Shown: positions 34,702 to 46,041, counted from the stretch's first letter. The stretch is 64,000 nt of DNA from Pyropia haitanensis (GCA_008729055.1 SDUX01000002.1:7479485-7543484); one strand, 5' to 3'. Program-made: numbers and translations. Notes: generated from the letters alone by a model not told the origin.

Positions 34702-35411
34702 GTGGTGGGGGCGGCGGTAGGGACGGCGGTGGGGGCGGCGGTGGTGGGGCCGACGGTGGTGGGGGCGGCGGTGGGGGCGGCGGTGGAGACGCCGGCAGGC
34801 CCTGCGGCCGGCGGCGCCGCAGGTGGAACGGCGCCCGTCGTTGCGGGGGTGGCGGCGGCGGCGGTGGTGGTGGCGGCGGTGGTGGCGGCGGCGGCGGTGG
34901 CGGCGGTGGCTGCGGCAGACGCAGCAGCAGCGTCGGCAGCGTCGACGGCGGGCGGCTCGAGCGGCGGCGGCCGGTGGTACGGGTGGCGGCCGAGCACCGC
35001 CGCCGCGGCGGCGACGGCCAGGTCCAGCAGCAGCGCGACGAAGCGGTCCCCCCCCAGGGCCCCCCACACGCTGCGGCGGTAGTAACCCGCCGGCGGGAGG
35101 GCGCCCCCCCGCTCCAGCGCCCGCAGGCGGCCGTCCACCCACGCGGCAAACGCGCGCGTCGCGGCCGCGTCGACGGGCGGGTAGCAGGCGCGGGTGGCGG
35201 CCGCGGTGCCGGCCGGGTCCACCGCGGAGAGGAGGGTGTGGAGGAGGGCGTGGCCGAGCCGGGGTGCCCGCACGCCGAGCGCGCCGGCAGAGAGCGCCAC
35301 CCCGTGGCGCGCGGCAAAGGCGGGGGGGGGGACGCCGAGGGCGGCGAGGAGGGCGGCGAGGAGCTCCTCGGGGGGTGGGGGGTGGGGGGGGGAGGAAGGG
35401 GGGGGCGGCAT
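33424..35411 (-). CDS. Possible augmin subunit HAUS6/AUG6 N-terminal domain protein, repetitive
   Basis: The first ATG of the frame is at 35411 (MPPPPSSPPHPPPPEELLAA). Residues 10 to about 165 form a non-repetitive domain: LGHALLHTLLSAVDPAG, ACYPPVDAAATRAFAAWVD, then WGALGGDRFVALLLDLA. The order (Leu-rich helix, Asp-Pro, Cys-x-Pro...Asp, Trp, Gly-Gly-x-x-Phe-Val-x-Leu-Leu) resembles the HAUS6 N-domain of the augmin complex, which recruits gamma-tubulin to spindle microtubules. Thereafter the protein is almost pure Ala with scattered Asp/Arg, then Pro and Gly runs. The frame shifts once near the run at 34121-34140, and the last part ends at 33424 in a Gly-rich tail. The family call rests on remembered spacing only and is uncertain; the coding nature of the first 165 residues is better supported than the rest. 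The gene converges on the Ala/Arg-rich gene. Confidence 0.4.
33438..33609. repeat. (GCC)n triplet tract
   Basis: About 170 bp of nearly pure GCC triplets with occasional GCT or GTC. On the minus strand it encodes the Gly-rich tail of the preceding gene model. Confidence 0.85.
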
Positions 35412-38350
35412 GGTGACGCTCGTGGACGGGGGGGGGGGGGGGGGAGGGGCGGAGGAGAGGGGGGGGGGGGGGGGGGGGACGGGGGGCGGGTCTGGAGGGA
35501 GGAAACAGCCACAGAGACGTTGCGAGGGAGGAGGGGGGGGGATGGGGGGACGGAGGCGCCACGGCCGCGAGACGACCAAGGCGCCGTCGTGCGACGCAGT
35601 CGTGGTCAGGTCGGCGCCATTCAAGTTTCAAACGCTGACCGCTCGGTTCAACGCCGGGACTGCTCCCCACTCACACAGGAGTAGTTGTCTCGAGTGGGAG
35701 GGACCTAGTCTAATTTCGTTTCTCGGTCAACTTTTTCGTATGGACAGAAACAGACGCCGGCCCTCTGCTGATATCCACTATTCTCCTCCTATTGTGCAGA
35801 CTTTCAAGCTGAACGACCCTGCCGCAGCTGCAGAAGTCACTGCTGGCGGGCACGGCACCCATGCCCCAGATGCGGTCCTAGAAGGGCGCCGCCGAGCGTT
35901 TCGCCGCAGGCCACCAGACGCGCCACACCAGACGAGCACGCTGCGGAATCTGTCTTACACTCCATGCACCGACGGACCGGCGGTGCTCGAAAGCAGCCTC
36001 ATAGTACCGCTGAGCTTTTGTTGTCGGTCGCATGACGGGCCCAAATTCTTTCCATTTGTGATAACCCGGCGGTCGTCGCGGGGAGGGGCGGGACGACATC
36101 AGCAGTGGTCGCTCTGGTGAAAAGAAAAAGGGTGTACCCCCGAGATGGCAGATTCGCATTGATCGCTCGCCGAGCCGAGATCCGATGGGCGTCACCACGC
36201 CGTGGATTGTCAAGCTACAGGGCGGAGCACGAGCACGGTGGGGTGCCTCAGAGAGCCCCCGTTTGGGCGCAACGACGAAAGCATGCTGGTGTGCATATAC
36301 GCTTCGTCTGCTGCTCCAAGTGCTGCCCTTCATCAAATACTCGTACTTGACCGTGGACGTTTGTCAAATCGGCAAGACTTCTGCTTGGCGCTTGAAGGGT
36401 TGGTTTCGCTCGTACATGCGGAAAAGGGCAGACTGCTCCGTACGTTCAGGGGACATCTTTGCGGGTCTCCCGTGTGGGGCACGGTGGGCTCCGTGGGGCG
36501 CGCACGTGTCAAGGGGTCACGCAGGCCGACCTCTGAGGGGGCGGCCAGAGACGCGGGGTCTGGCTTAGGCGGCGGTATGGAGCCGGGAACGGCCCGGATG
36601 AAGAGATTCCTGGAGGAGGTTGCCTATATAAAGTGGCTCTGCTTTGGCTGCTGGAACAGCCTCTATCCCATGTTTTTGTGCTTGTACGTGTCTGCCTGAG
36701 GCCCCACATGTACTATTTGCGGACATCAGTGCGCGTGTCGTCTGGTGGATCTTCACCGTCGAGGATGGGCCGGCCGCGGCGGGTGGACTTCCCGCCAGAG
36801 TTGTCATGTGTTCTCAAACGCGTACGCTCGCGCCCATCTCCCTCTTTGAACTGCGAGCGCGGTCCTCGCGCCATGCTCCGAGCCCTCTGAACTGGGTGCT
36901 GGGGAGCGCAAGTACTCTGTCCATTTCCTGCGCCGAGCGGGTACCTGGTTGCTCAGGCACTCAGTGGTTGAGCAAGGCCCCTCTCATGTCGAGGGGCCTC
37001 CGCTGGTCTCCACCGCCAACGAGGACTATCTAGCGCAGGGATGAATGAGCGGGCCTCAAGGGCCACGGGGGAACCCCGTCTTGCGGTCCACACCGTCTCG
37101 GAGGGGGTCCAGCGTGGTTCGTATCCCGGCCGGCCGACCAGTCCTACGCACGCCAGCGGTCGGGACTGGGCATCCAGCCGTCGTGTTCTCTCTCCGGTCA
37201 TTGGTTCAAGGTTCTCTATTTTTCTTCGTTGCGCCCTCTCGTAACGTCATCGGTGATACAATCTGTATCCGGGGCCGCCGTACAGATTGACCGAGTGCTG
37301 GTGTCCATCGGAAACCCCCGGTCAAGCGGCACCAAGAGCCGCGCGCTTCCGCGCCACCGCCTCTGAATCTGTCCTCGGGGCGTGGGGCTGGACACGCCTT
37401 CTGAGCTCGGCGCACCGTCTACATCAATGTTGTGGAGTGAAAACTGCGGATGGCCCCTGGCCATTGCTTGGCCCGAAAAGCCCACCTCGACTAGCCAAAT
37501 TGTGGGTTCAAGAATCCGTTGCCATTCCAGAAAGTACGACCACACTTCATCAGGCTCCTCGCGCGGGACGTTTGGTCCGCTCCAGCGGGGGGTGGCCGAA
37601 GGCCATGCCGGAGCAGCAAGCAGGCCAGCCGCCGTCCCGATGCCCCCCACTCCGCATCCCTCTCGCCCTCCTCATCCAAGGCCCTGCAGCGTAGTGATGC
37701 GTGAAGCCTTGACAACTCTATGACATGTCCTTTGTCGTGGCACCATGCCTGTCTGAGCGCCACATTCGGCCGTTTCGACGCCTACTAAGATGAAGTACAG
37801 CCGTACCTGGCGGTCCGATCGGCATCCGCACTGGCGTTGTTGGGCTTGTTGAGCAAGCGTTGGGGTCACACAAGACTTGACGAACCCCTCTGATGCCAGC
37901 ACCGAGCTTTCTGTACGGAGTGGATACGGACTGAGAGCGGCAAATATCCGAGACATTACACAGAAACAGTGACATCCTGAAGACCACCCACGTTCTGACG
38001 GAGGACGTTTCTTGAGAGATTTAACAAGCCCTCAAGCTGTTCTGTGGGGAAGCCTGTTAACGCCTAGCTCTCTAAACCATGCGCAATGTTTTGCAAATAA
38101 GTGCGATATTCGTCCGAGATTTGATTTCGATTCAACCAGCCGGGGGGGGGTTGTACAAGCCTTGACAACGTCTTGACAAGCCGTTACACGGCGAAACAGG
38201 CTTGTCATGGATCCTGCGTTTTGGGACCACTGTGCTGCCGGTTTGCCCCTCGCACCATTGACAGCCAGGGTCGTGAGACCACCCACGTTTTAGGGCGAGT
38301 GTCTGCTGGCCAGCCGCGCAGGCGTACTGGTCCCGTGGGCAGCCTCTCTA
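35412..38350. other. Intergenic, lower GC, no supported gene
   Basis: From about 35650 the composition drops to near-balanced. No coding pattern was recognised on either strand. A good TATA-like sequence lies at 36625. A string resembling a tRNA B box (GGTTCGTATCC) near 37115 lacks a cloverleaf around it. Confidence 0.4.
36625..36633 (+). promoter_or_regulatory. Isolated TATA-box-like site
   Basis: TATATAAAG in a locally GC-rich context. No coding sequence can be assigned downstream; a GTACGT splice-donor-like site follows about 50 bp later. It may be a promoter of a non-coding or decayed transcription unit, or chance. Confidence 0.25.
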
Positions 38351-39565
38351 TCCGTCTATCACCAATTTTTCACAACTCGGGTATGAGAGAAGGATGCGAG
38401 GGGAGTCTTTTCTTGAAAATCATCCTTTAGGGGGGTGACACTAGTTTTCACAACTCGATATCTATACCAGGACAGGCCCCACAGCGCGATATTGCAAAGA
38501 AACCCCGGAAAAACTTGATTGTATTTACATACCTAGGCTCGTGTCCCCCAGTCATCGACCAATGAGCACGCTGAGATCGTGCCTCGGACAGGTCGGACCG
38601 GGGTAGTCTCTTGACAGATCTCAGAGCACGGTGTACGGACCGTTCCATCGCCATTGGGCGGCTATCCATGCCACCGCTGCTCCATCGGCGGGGAAGAGGG
38701 GGGGGTCCGCAGCACACGTCAGCTCGCAGCTGGGCAGGTAGGGGGGTCACCCAGATCAACGTGAGGGGCCGGGGGGGGGGCGTCCGAGCCGGTGGGGGGG
38801 GGGCGTCCGAGTGGGTGGGGGGGGGCGTCGGAGCGGGCGGCGGGGGGGGGGTCCGAGCCGGCAGGACCGCTGCCAGGGGGAGGGAGATGGGGCGCCCCGA
38901 CCAGACAGGGCCGCTGCCGGTGGAGGAGGAGATGGAGAGCCCTGACCAGGTATCCCCGCAATCAGGGGGGGGAGGGGGTAATGTGCGCAGGCCGCAGAGG
39001 GGGGGGAAAGTGGGGTAGGCTGGTGCAAGCGGTGGCGGGACTGCCGCCCATCCTCCGAACCGCACATGCGCTTCTGCAGCGGTCAAAGGCTGGCGAATGG
39101 GTAGAGGAGGCGTCTGTGTCCCGGTGGTGTGCCAGAAGAGGGTATAGTGTCTACAGGAGGGGAAGATGCCTCGTAGCCTCTCGAGCGCCGGTTGTACGCC
39201 GCGCCGAGGAGCGCAGGGCTTGCCGATCAATCAGCCAGAAGCAGCGTCAGGCGAGGTACTTGTAATCTACTTCCGTCCAGAGAGCAGCACCTTTGTCTAC
39301 GCGGCGCGGCGTGGCGCGCCCGGAGGCCAGCCTTTTTGGGGTCTCTCTACACCGCTGGAGAGCCCTTGAGTTGCGCCAAAAATACAAGCTGAGGCGTAGG
39401 CAAACGGTGAGTCACGTGGCTGGACGCGCCGAGTCGATAGACATCTGGGGCACACGATCTTGCAGTGCGTTTTTGTCAGTTTTTCCATCTAAACACTGTG
39501 GGAATCCCATAGACGGGAAGTTGTGAAAAACTGGTGACACTTGTGAAAAACTGGCGTCAGACGGA
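38351..39565. mobile_element. Non-autonomous DNA transposon with terminal inverted repeats
   Basis: The ends are inverted repeats of 25 bp, 21 of 25 identical: left 38351-38375 (begins TCCGTCT, ends TTTTTCACAA) and right 39541-39565 (begins TTGTGAAAAA, ends AGACGGA). Each is directly flanked by TA outside (38349-38350 and 39566-39567), the target duplication of Tc1/mariner-like insertions. A second copy of the core lies just inside each end (around 38452-38460 and 39520-39532, inverted), a common arrangement for transposase binding sites. The interior (1.2 kb) includes a G-rich minisatellite and no transposase, so the element would depend on an enzyme elsewhere. The superfamily is inferred from TA alone. 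Confidence 0.6.
38768..38861 (+). repeat. G-rich minisatellite, about 23-bp unit, four copies
   Basis: Four imperfect tandem units, each a run of eight to twelve G followed by a CGTCCGAG-like end and a short GC-rich spacer. It lies inside the transposon-like element and could fold as G-quadruplex on the plus strand. Confidence 0.7.
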
Positions 39566-39820
39566 TACGGGGGCCGGCCGTGGGCGTCGCTTTCGTCCTG
39601 GTGGCGGCCGCGCGGCCCGCGTCCAGCGCCCGCGTGTGTGGGCCAGGCCGCCGGCCCCGCGGGCTCGTTGGCTTCGTGCCGCCAGCGGCGGCAGCCAGCG
39701 GCGCCCCCCTCACGGCCCCGTGGCAAGCGGCCTGCGGCCCGCTGGGTGGGTTCCCCCGCTTTTTGGGGTCTCCTTCGTGCGTCTGCCCAGCACGCTGCGC
39801 GTGCGCGTACGCCGGGCCTC

Positions 39821-39823
<3 letters not shown>

Positions 39824-39870
<47 letters not shown>

Positions 39871-39887
39871 CGCCGCCGTCGCCGCCG

Positions 39888-39921
<34 letters not shown>

Positions 39922-39991
39922 CGCCGTCGTCGCCGCCGCCGCCGCCGTCGCCGCCGTCGCCGCCGCCGCCGCCACCTCCGCCGCCGCCGCC
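39824..39991. repeat. (GCC)n triplet tract upstream of a start codon
   Basis: About 165 bp of nearly uninterrupted GCC/GTC triplets, followed by a C-rich stretch up to the ATG at 40163. It probably lies in the promoter or 5' UTR of the next gene. Confidence 0.85.
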
Positions 39992-40162
39992 ACTACCCCC
40001 CCCCCTGCTCGCCCGCCACACCGCCCCCCCGCCCCTCCGCCCCCCCGCTCCTTCGACCCCCCTGTTCCCCCCCCCCCTCGCCCCCCTTCCGTCCCCCCCC
40101 GTCCTCTTTCCGCTGCCCGTTTGCTATCTTCTTCCTCGTTGGGGTACTGGAGGCGGCCGGCC

Positions 40163-42836
40163 ATGGCCGACTTGAATCCCCCCCCCGGCTGGCCGCCGTC
40201 GTTTGCGGGCCCCGGCGGCGACGCCACGGCGGGGGTTGCCGCGGAGTGGCCGCCGCCGCCCCGTCACCCGGCAGCACCCCCGCTCACGACGTCGGGGCCA
40301 CCCGAATCCCTGGCGGGGTGGCTGTTGCGGGACACTCCGCCCGCGGCAGCCGCCCCTGCCGTATACCCCGCGCGCGGGTGGGGTGGGGGTTGCGGCGACC
40401 GTGGAGTTACCGGTGGCGTTGGCGGTGGCGGCCGTGCCGGTAACGGCGGCAGCTACGACGGCGGCGGCGGCTACGACTATGCCTATGAGGTTGGTGGCGG
40501 CGGTGGCGGTGGCGGCGGCAGCGGCGACGGCAGCGGCGGCAGCGGCGGCAGCGGCGGCAGCGGCGGCAGCGGCGGCAGCGGCGGCGGCGACGGGGTGCGG
40601 GCCCTGCACTCGTCCCACTTGTTGACGGGCCACCGCGGGTGCCGCTACGCGGCCGACAGCCACGAGCGGGCGGTGCGGGCGCTCGACGTGCGGCTGCAGA
40701 CGTTCCGGAAGGGGATCTTGGCGACCGCCCACGACTGGCCGTCCGTCTCGCCCTGCTCGTCGGCGTCCTTGTCGTCACGTGTGTGGCCGCCCGCCGCGTC
40801 GCGGGGGTGCAGGGAAGGGGGCGCCGCGCACGGTGGGGGTGGGACGGGACAATGCGGTGGCGGCTGTGGTGGCAACGTCCATGATGGGTTTCGTGGTGGT
40901 GGCGGAGATGCGGGGGGGGGCGGCGGCGGCGGCGGTGGCGGCGGCAGGGTCGATGGGCGTGGCGGCCCGGGCTGGGCGTCCGCCAGCCGTGCCCTGTGTC
41001 TGCCACGGAGTCATAGCCATCCTGTCGGTGGGGGGGGGCGGAGCGGCGACGTTGTCAGCAGTGGTCGTGGATGCGGCGGTGGCGGTGGCTGCAGGCCTGG
41101 CGGGGGGCTCCCCCTCTCCCCCCCCTCCCTGCCAGACCCGCCGCCCCTGCCACGCCCCCCCCCCCCCAGATGGCCAGCATGCACTCGCCGGCGGCGCCCC
41201 CCCCCCCCCTCCTACCCCGCCGGTTGAGCCGTCGACCGTCTCGATGCCCCTGTCGCCGCTGATGGTGGCGACCTTCCCCGAGTACGCCCTCCTCCGCCGC
41301 TCCCCTCGCGCGCGGTCGTGGTTGCAGGCGGCGTTTGCGCCCAACGGCGCGCCCTTGCCGGCCGTGTCGGTGCGGGGCGCGCCAGACGGCCTGCGGCCAG
41401 AGGCGATAGAGTCGGCCGTGTCGTATAGCCGCACCGTGCGCCTGCCATCGGCGGTTTGGGCGGGGGGGGCGGGGGGGCCACCAGGACCTGGAAGCGGTGG
41501 CGGTGTCGATGGTGGCGGTGTCGACGGTGGCGGTGGCGGCGGCGGAGGCGGCGACGGCGGCGGCAGTGCGAATGGTCACTGTGCCGCTGCTGCCGAGACG
41601 GGGCTGGGCCCCGTCCTCTTCTCCTACGCCAACGCTTTTATCCCCGTGTCGTCCCCCCCCCTGGGCGGGGAGGACGCGGACATTGTGACGCTGCTGGTGG
41701 TGGCGGACGTGACGGTGGACAACCTGCCAGTCGCGTCGGCGGGCACGTTTTGTGTGCCCACCGAGTCCCGTGCGGTTTACGACCGGCGGAGCGGGGAGTT
41801 CCTGTCCATCACCTCCCGGCCGCTGCCGCGGCAGCCGGGGGAGGCTGGGAGCGGCGACGGCCGGGGCGGTGCCGACACCTACCAGCTGCAGTGGGAGTAC
41901 TTCCAGCTGGGGGACTGCAGGTCATGCAAGCCAACATCTGGCCGCTGCCGGACCACCGTCACCAGCCTGCTGTGCAGCCCGTCTCGTGGGAGGGCTGGCG
42001 GTGGCGGCGGCAGCGGCGTCCCCGGCAGCGGCAGCGGGACGACACCATCCCCGTCGGGGTCGGCGAGCGGGGCGCCCCCGCCGGCGCCCCCCCCGTCCTC
42101 CCCCGCGGCGCGGGGCTTCTCCCCCTTTGCCCTCCTCTCCCGTATGGACTGCCTGCTCCAGCCGGCGGCCCCCCCCCCTCCAATACCCAATGGCGGCACG
42201 CCGATGCCACCCGCTGGGGCGGTGGACACCCCCAGTCACGGCGTGTCGGCGGTGGTGGCGCTCACACACGCGTTGCGAGGCCTGTTTGGCGTGGCCATCG
42301 CTCCGTCGCTTTCGTGGCTCGAGGCGTGTGGACCGCTGGCGAAGCTGCCGCCGAGCATGTCTCTCGTCCAAGAGTATGTGCCGGCGGGGCCTGCCGCGTC
42401 GTCGCGGCTGCGCTCCCTTGCGGCGCGGCTCTTCTTGCCACCCTTTGCGTATCGGCCGCTCGGGCACCACCGCGACGGGCCCGACCGCGATGGCCGAATC
42501 GGCGGCGGCGGCGGCTTTGGCGGCGGCGGCTTGGGTGGCGGCTTTGACGGCCGCCCTGGTGGCGGCACCTCCGCGCGCGCCGACGCGGGCACGGGCGAGC
42601 GGCGGCACGTGCGGGTGCGGCGGCGGAAGCTCGACCTCAAGGACGTTGAGACGGAACGGGAGAAGGAGAGGATCCTCCGCAACCGCGCGGCGGCGATGCG
42701 GAGCAACGCCAAGCGGCGGGACGCGCGGATCGCGAAGGCGGCGGCCAAGATGGCGGCGGCGGCGAGGGAGAGGGAGGGGGGAGGGGTTGGCGGCGGGGTG
42801 TTTGGGGGGGGGGCGGGGGGGCGCGACCTGGCCTGA
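40163..42836 (+). CDS. Unknown protein with bZIP-like basic C-terminus
   Basis: The ATG at 40163 begins MADLNPPPGWPPSFAGPGG, then Gly/Ser repeats, then a normal-looking stretch (TGHRGCRYAADSHERAVRAL, VRLQTFRKGILATAHDW). Coding then moves to another frame between about 40750 and 40830 and stays in one frame to the stop at 42836. That part has hydrophobic segments (NAVAAVVATSMMGFVVVAEM and TLSAVVVDAAVAVAAGLAGG, possibly membrane spans), then a soluble region with FPEYALLRRSPRARSWLQAA, LFSYANAFIPV, ADIVTLLVVADVTVDNLPVA and YQLQWEYFQLGDCRSC. It ends with a charged helix EKERILRNRAAAMRSNAKRR, very like a bZIP basic region, except that the invariant Arg eight residues after Asn is Asn and no leucine zipper follows. 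The family was not recognised. A membrane-tethered regulator is conceivable, but unproven because the first frame change is unexplained. Confidence 0.4.
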
Positions 42837-44734
42837 CGGGGCTGAGGTGGCGGCGGGGGGGAGACAAACAGCATGGGCGCGGTGGAACGACTGTCCCTAT
42901 TTGGGGGGGGAGAGGGGGGGGGGGGTCCGCCGACCCTGCGCTCGAACAAGGTGGTGGACGCCTTTCGGAATGTCCTGCGTCGCCGCCCACGTGCGCGTCT
43001 GGCGGCGGTGGGATCCTAGGCGGACCTCGGAGAAGGCCTCCTCCCCGAACAGACGGCCCACACGTCTCCGCTGGTCAATGGGTGTGCGCTAGCAGTACCC
43101 GTCGGCGAGACGGGACAGGCGGGTGCGCCCGCGGGTCAGCACCGGCCGCGGCCGCGAGAGGGCCCTTCCAAGCCCCGCGCCGGACCGCCCGCCTCCCCCG
43201 CACTCCCCCCCCCGCGACAGCCGTGGGGTCCACTCCTCCGTCCCCCCCAGCCCCCAAACGACACCCCGTGGGCGGCGATGGTGGTGGAACCTGCGCTTCA
43301 GTGGAGCTCTGACAGCAAACCTAGAGGGGAAGCGGTGGCAGCCGGTGGTGGCGGTGCTGCTCTTCCCCCCCCCCCCCCCCCCTTCCTCGCCTCCCCCAAA
43401 CCCGTCGGCACCTTGAGGCCGTTGCTCCTCATCCACGAGCCGCGCACTGTGCATTGCCCGCGGGCGATGGTGGTGGGGGCACTGCCTCTTGCTGCAAAGC
43501 CCCTCGGCGGTGGCCGCGTGACGGGCGGGTGTCCTCCGCCACGCGACGGGCGCCGGTGCAGGCGGCGCGGCCGCCCCGTCTCGCCCGCTCCCGTCGGCAC
43601 CGCCACCGCCACCGCCGCCGCCCGAGCGGCTGTGGCCCGCCGAGCCGTGGGACAGCTCACAGCTGCGGAGGCCGCCCTCCTCTGTTCCCGCAGCTGGCCC
43701 TCCATGTCTAGGCGGTCGACGCTGGCGCCGTTGGACCGGTGTGGACTCTTTCGTGCGCACCCGGGGGGGGGGCGGCGCGGATCGCGCGGGCGGCGGCGGT
43801 GGGCGCTTGCTCTCTCGGCAACACCGGCCGTGGCGGTGGCGGCGGTGGCCCGGGCACGGGCGCCGTGAGTGGCGGCCGCGGCGTCGCGCGTGCGGGGTGT
43901 GCGGGGTGGCGGCGGCCGTGCCGCTGGCGGGGGCGGGGCTGGAGGACGTTGCGGTGGGGGGGGGGGGGACTCTGCTGGGCGCGCCGTGCCGGCGGCGGCG
44001 GCGCGCCCCAACGCTGTTCGAGCCGGTGCCGCGCGCGGGCTGTGCCCGCCGCGGCGGGGGTGGGCGGCGGCGGCGGCGTCGGTCCCGCCCCGCCCCCGCT
44101 CGTCGAGCCGTGGCGGCCGCCCGTTGCTGCTCCGCCCAAGGGCGGACGCGGCGCCGCGGCGCGGGTGGCGGCGGCGGGCGCCGCGACGACGGCGGCGGCG
44201 GCCGACGGCGAGCAGGCGGCGGCCGCCGCGCGCGTCCGCACGCGACGGACGTGGTGCGGGGCGGGCGGCGCCGGCCGGGTGCGGGGGGGAGGAGGGTGCG
44301 GCGGCCGCCGCCCGCGGTGGCGGAGCGCCGCGGGCGGCTGTCGGCCGCCGCCCGCGTCTACCGGCGCCGCTGCGGCCGCCGTCGCCGCTGCTGGTGCCGT
44401 TCCCATCGGCCCGCTCGGCGGCCTTGATCCTCTGACCTGGACGCAGTGCCTTGGTTTCAAACCCGTGTGTTTGCATGTCTGGACCCCCCCCCCCCCCCGC
44501 CGACCTGCCCACCTCATCGCGGTGTGGCGTCCCCTGTCGGATCTGCCGACGGCGTCATCAGTCACATTCCACCACTGCTGCTGGTGTGGGGCGTCCCCCT
44601 CATCGGGTCAAGGCAACCCCCCCCCGCTGTTCCCGACACCCTTGGACGGCTGCAGGCAGCGTCCCCGTTGCGCTGCCCTTCCTCGCTTGTGCCCTCTGTG
44701 TGTCATGCCTGTGGCCACCGCTCCGCCGCCGCCC
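42837..44734. other. GC-rich region without a supported gene
   Basis: A 48-codon plus-strand frame at 42873-43019 (MGAVERLSLFGGG, later RSNKVVDAFRNVLRRRPRAR) looks coding-like but has no context. 43100-44400 is open in nearly all frames, and no domain or start could be defended. The last 300 bp should include the promoter and 5' UTR of the following membrane-protein gene. Confidence 0.35.
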
Positions 44735-46041
44735 ATGGCCGCGATGGCGTTTGTTGCGGCCGCGTCGCCGCTGGCGCAGCGGCAGCGCGCCGCCGCCGCC
44801 GCCGCCGTCGGCGGCGGCCGCCCCCTCGTGCGCCCGCGGCGGCCCGCCGCGTGTCGGCGTCCGCCCCCCCCCGTGGCTGCCGCCCCGCCGCCGCCGTCGC
44901 CCCCCCCCCCCCCCGCCGCCCCCTCCCCGGCATCGGTCGGCCGCCGCGCGCTGCCCGCCGCCGCGTGGGCCGCGTACACGTACCACCTCTTCCTGGCGCA
45001 GCCGGCGAGCGTCACCACCACCACCGCCGACGCGCTGCGCGAGGCGGTGGACCTCTCCCTCAACTTCCTCTTCCTCCTCCCCGCCGTCGCCCCCGTCGTC
45101 GCGCCGGTGGTGCACCCCGCCCTCGAGGGCCTCTTCATGCTCGTCGTAGGCTGGGCGGCGCTGCTGTGGGTGTTTGCCGCCGACGGCTACGAGGGCGCCG
45201 CCGCCGCCCCCACCAGCGACGGGGGGGGGGGAGCCCCGCGGGCGCGCCCCGGCCGGGAGTGCCGGTGGTGCCCTTCCTCGTCGGCGCCGCGTTCTTGACC
45301 AACGGTACGCGCCGTTGGCTGCGGTGGGGGGGCTCCGGCCCGCGCGCCCGCGTGGTGCCTTGCAGGCGGAGGGGGTACACGGGGGGGAGGCGGTCGCGGC
45401 GGGGACGCACGTGGCGCCTGGGTTGACTCGCTGGTGGCCAGGCCGTGGACGTCCCGCTGACTGCTAACGCCCGCTGACTGCTAGCCCACTCCCCACTGCT
45501 GAGCGTCTCCTCCCCCTCTGACCCACTTCCTTGGCCCCCCCCCCCCCCCCCCCCCCCCCCGCCCCCTTCTTCGTGCCAAGTTTTCTACCTGCCCTACCTG
45601 GCCCTGCGGCCGACAAACACGTCGCCCATCCCCGCCGGCACCCCCCCCCCCACCCGCCTGCTCGCGGCCACCGAATCGCGGGCGCTGCCCGCGGCGCTCG
45701 CGGCGCTCCCCGTCGCGTGTGTGGCCTGGGCGGCGGCGGCGCGGCCCGAGTTTGGGGACCTGCCCGCGCGGCTGGCGGCGTTCCGCCACCTCGCCGCGGT
45801 GGACATCCTCGCGCACTCGTTTGTGGTGGACTGTGGCGTGTTTTGGGCGTTCCAGGCGGCGCTCGTTGGCGACGACGCGCGCCGTCGCGACTGGGGGGGG
45901 GCGGCGGGGGGGTGGCGCCGCCGCCTGGCCATTGCCGCGGCGGTGGTCGTGCCGTTTTGGGGGGTGTGCGTGTACGCGGCGTTGCGGCCTCGGTGGGGGG
46001 GGAGCGGCGGCGGTGGCGGACCTGCGAGTGGGACAGAGTAA
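44735..46041 (+). CDS. Plastid-targeted multi-span membrane protein of unknown function
   Basis: Start chosen at the ATG at 44735 (MAAMAFVAAAS); in-frame ATGs at 44705 and 44744 are alternatives. The N-terminus resembles the other plastid precursors here (MAFVA then Arg/Ala-rich). Exon 1 has a span LNFLFLLPAVAPVVAPVV and ALEGLFMLVVGWAALLWVFA, then a frame change in the 11-G run 45221-45231, then VPVVPFLVGAAFLTN. Intron 45305-45580 (GTACGC...CCAAG, 276 nt). Exon 2 from 45581 continues FYLPYLALRP, then FGDLPARLAAF, ILAHSFVVDCGVFWAFQAAL and a final VVVPFWGVCVYAALRP span. The layout resembles a conserved cyanobacterial/plant plastid membrane family whose name I cannot recall, so none is given. 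Both the splice and the homopolymer correction are needed for one continuous protein of about 340 residues. Confidence 0.6.

Noticed and set aside
37080..37145. GGTTCGTATCC string suggesting a tRNA
   Set aside because: No compatible D-arm or acceptor stem in the preceding 80 bases.
42873..43019. 48-codon plus-strand frame after the bZIP-like protein
   Set aside because: Coding-like but isolated, with G-runs and no recognisable family; could be an exon or chance.
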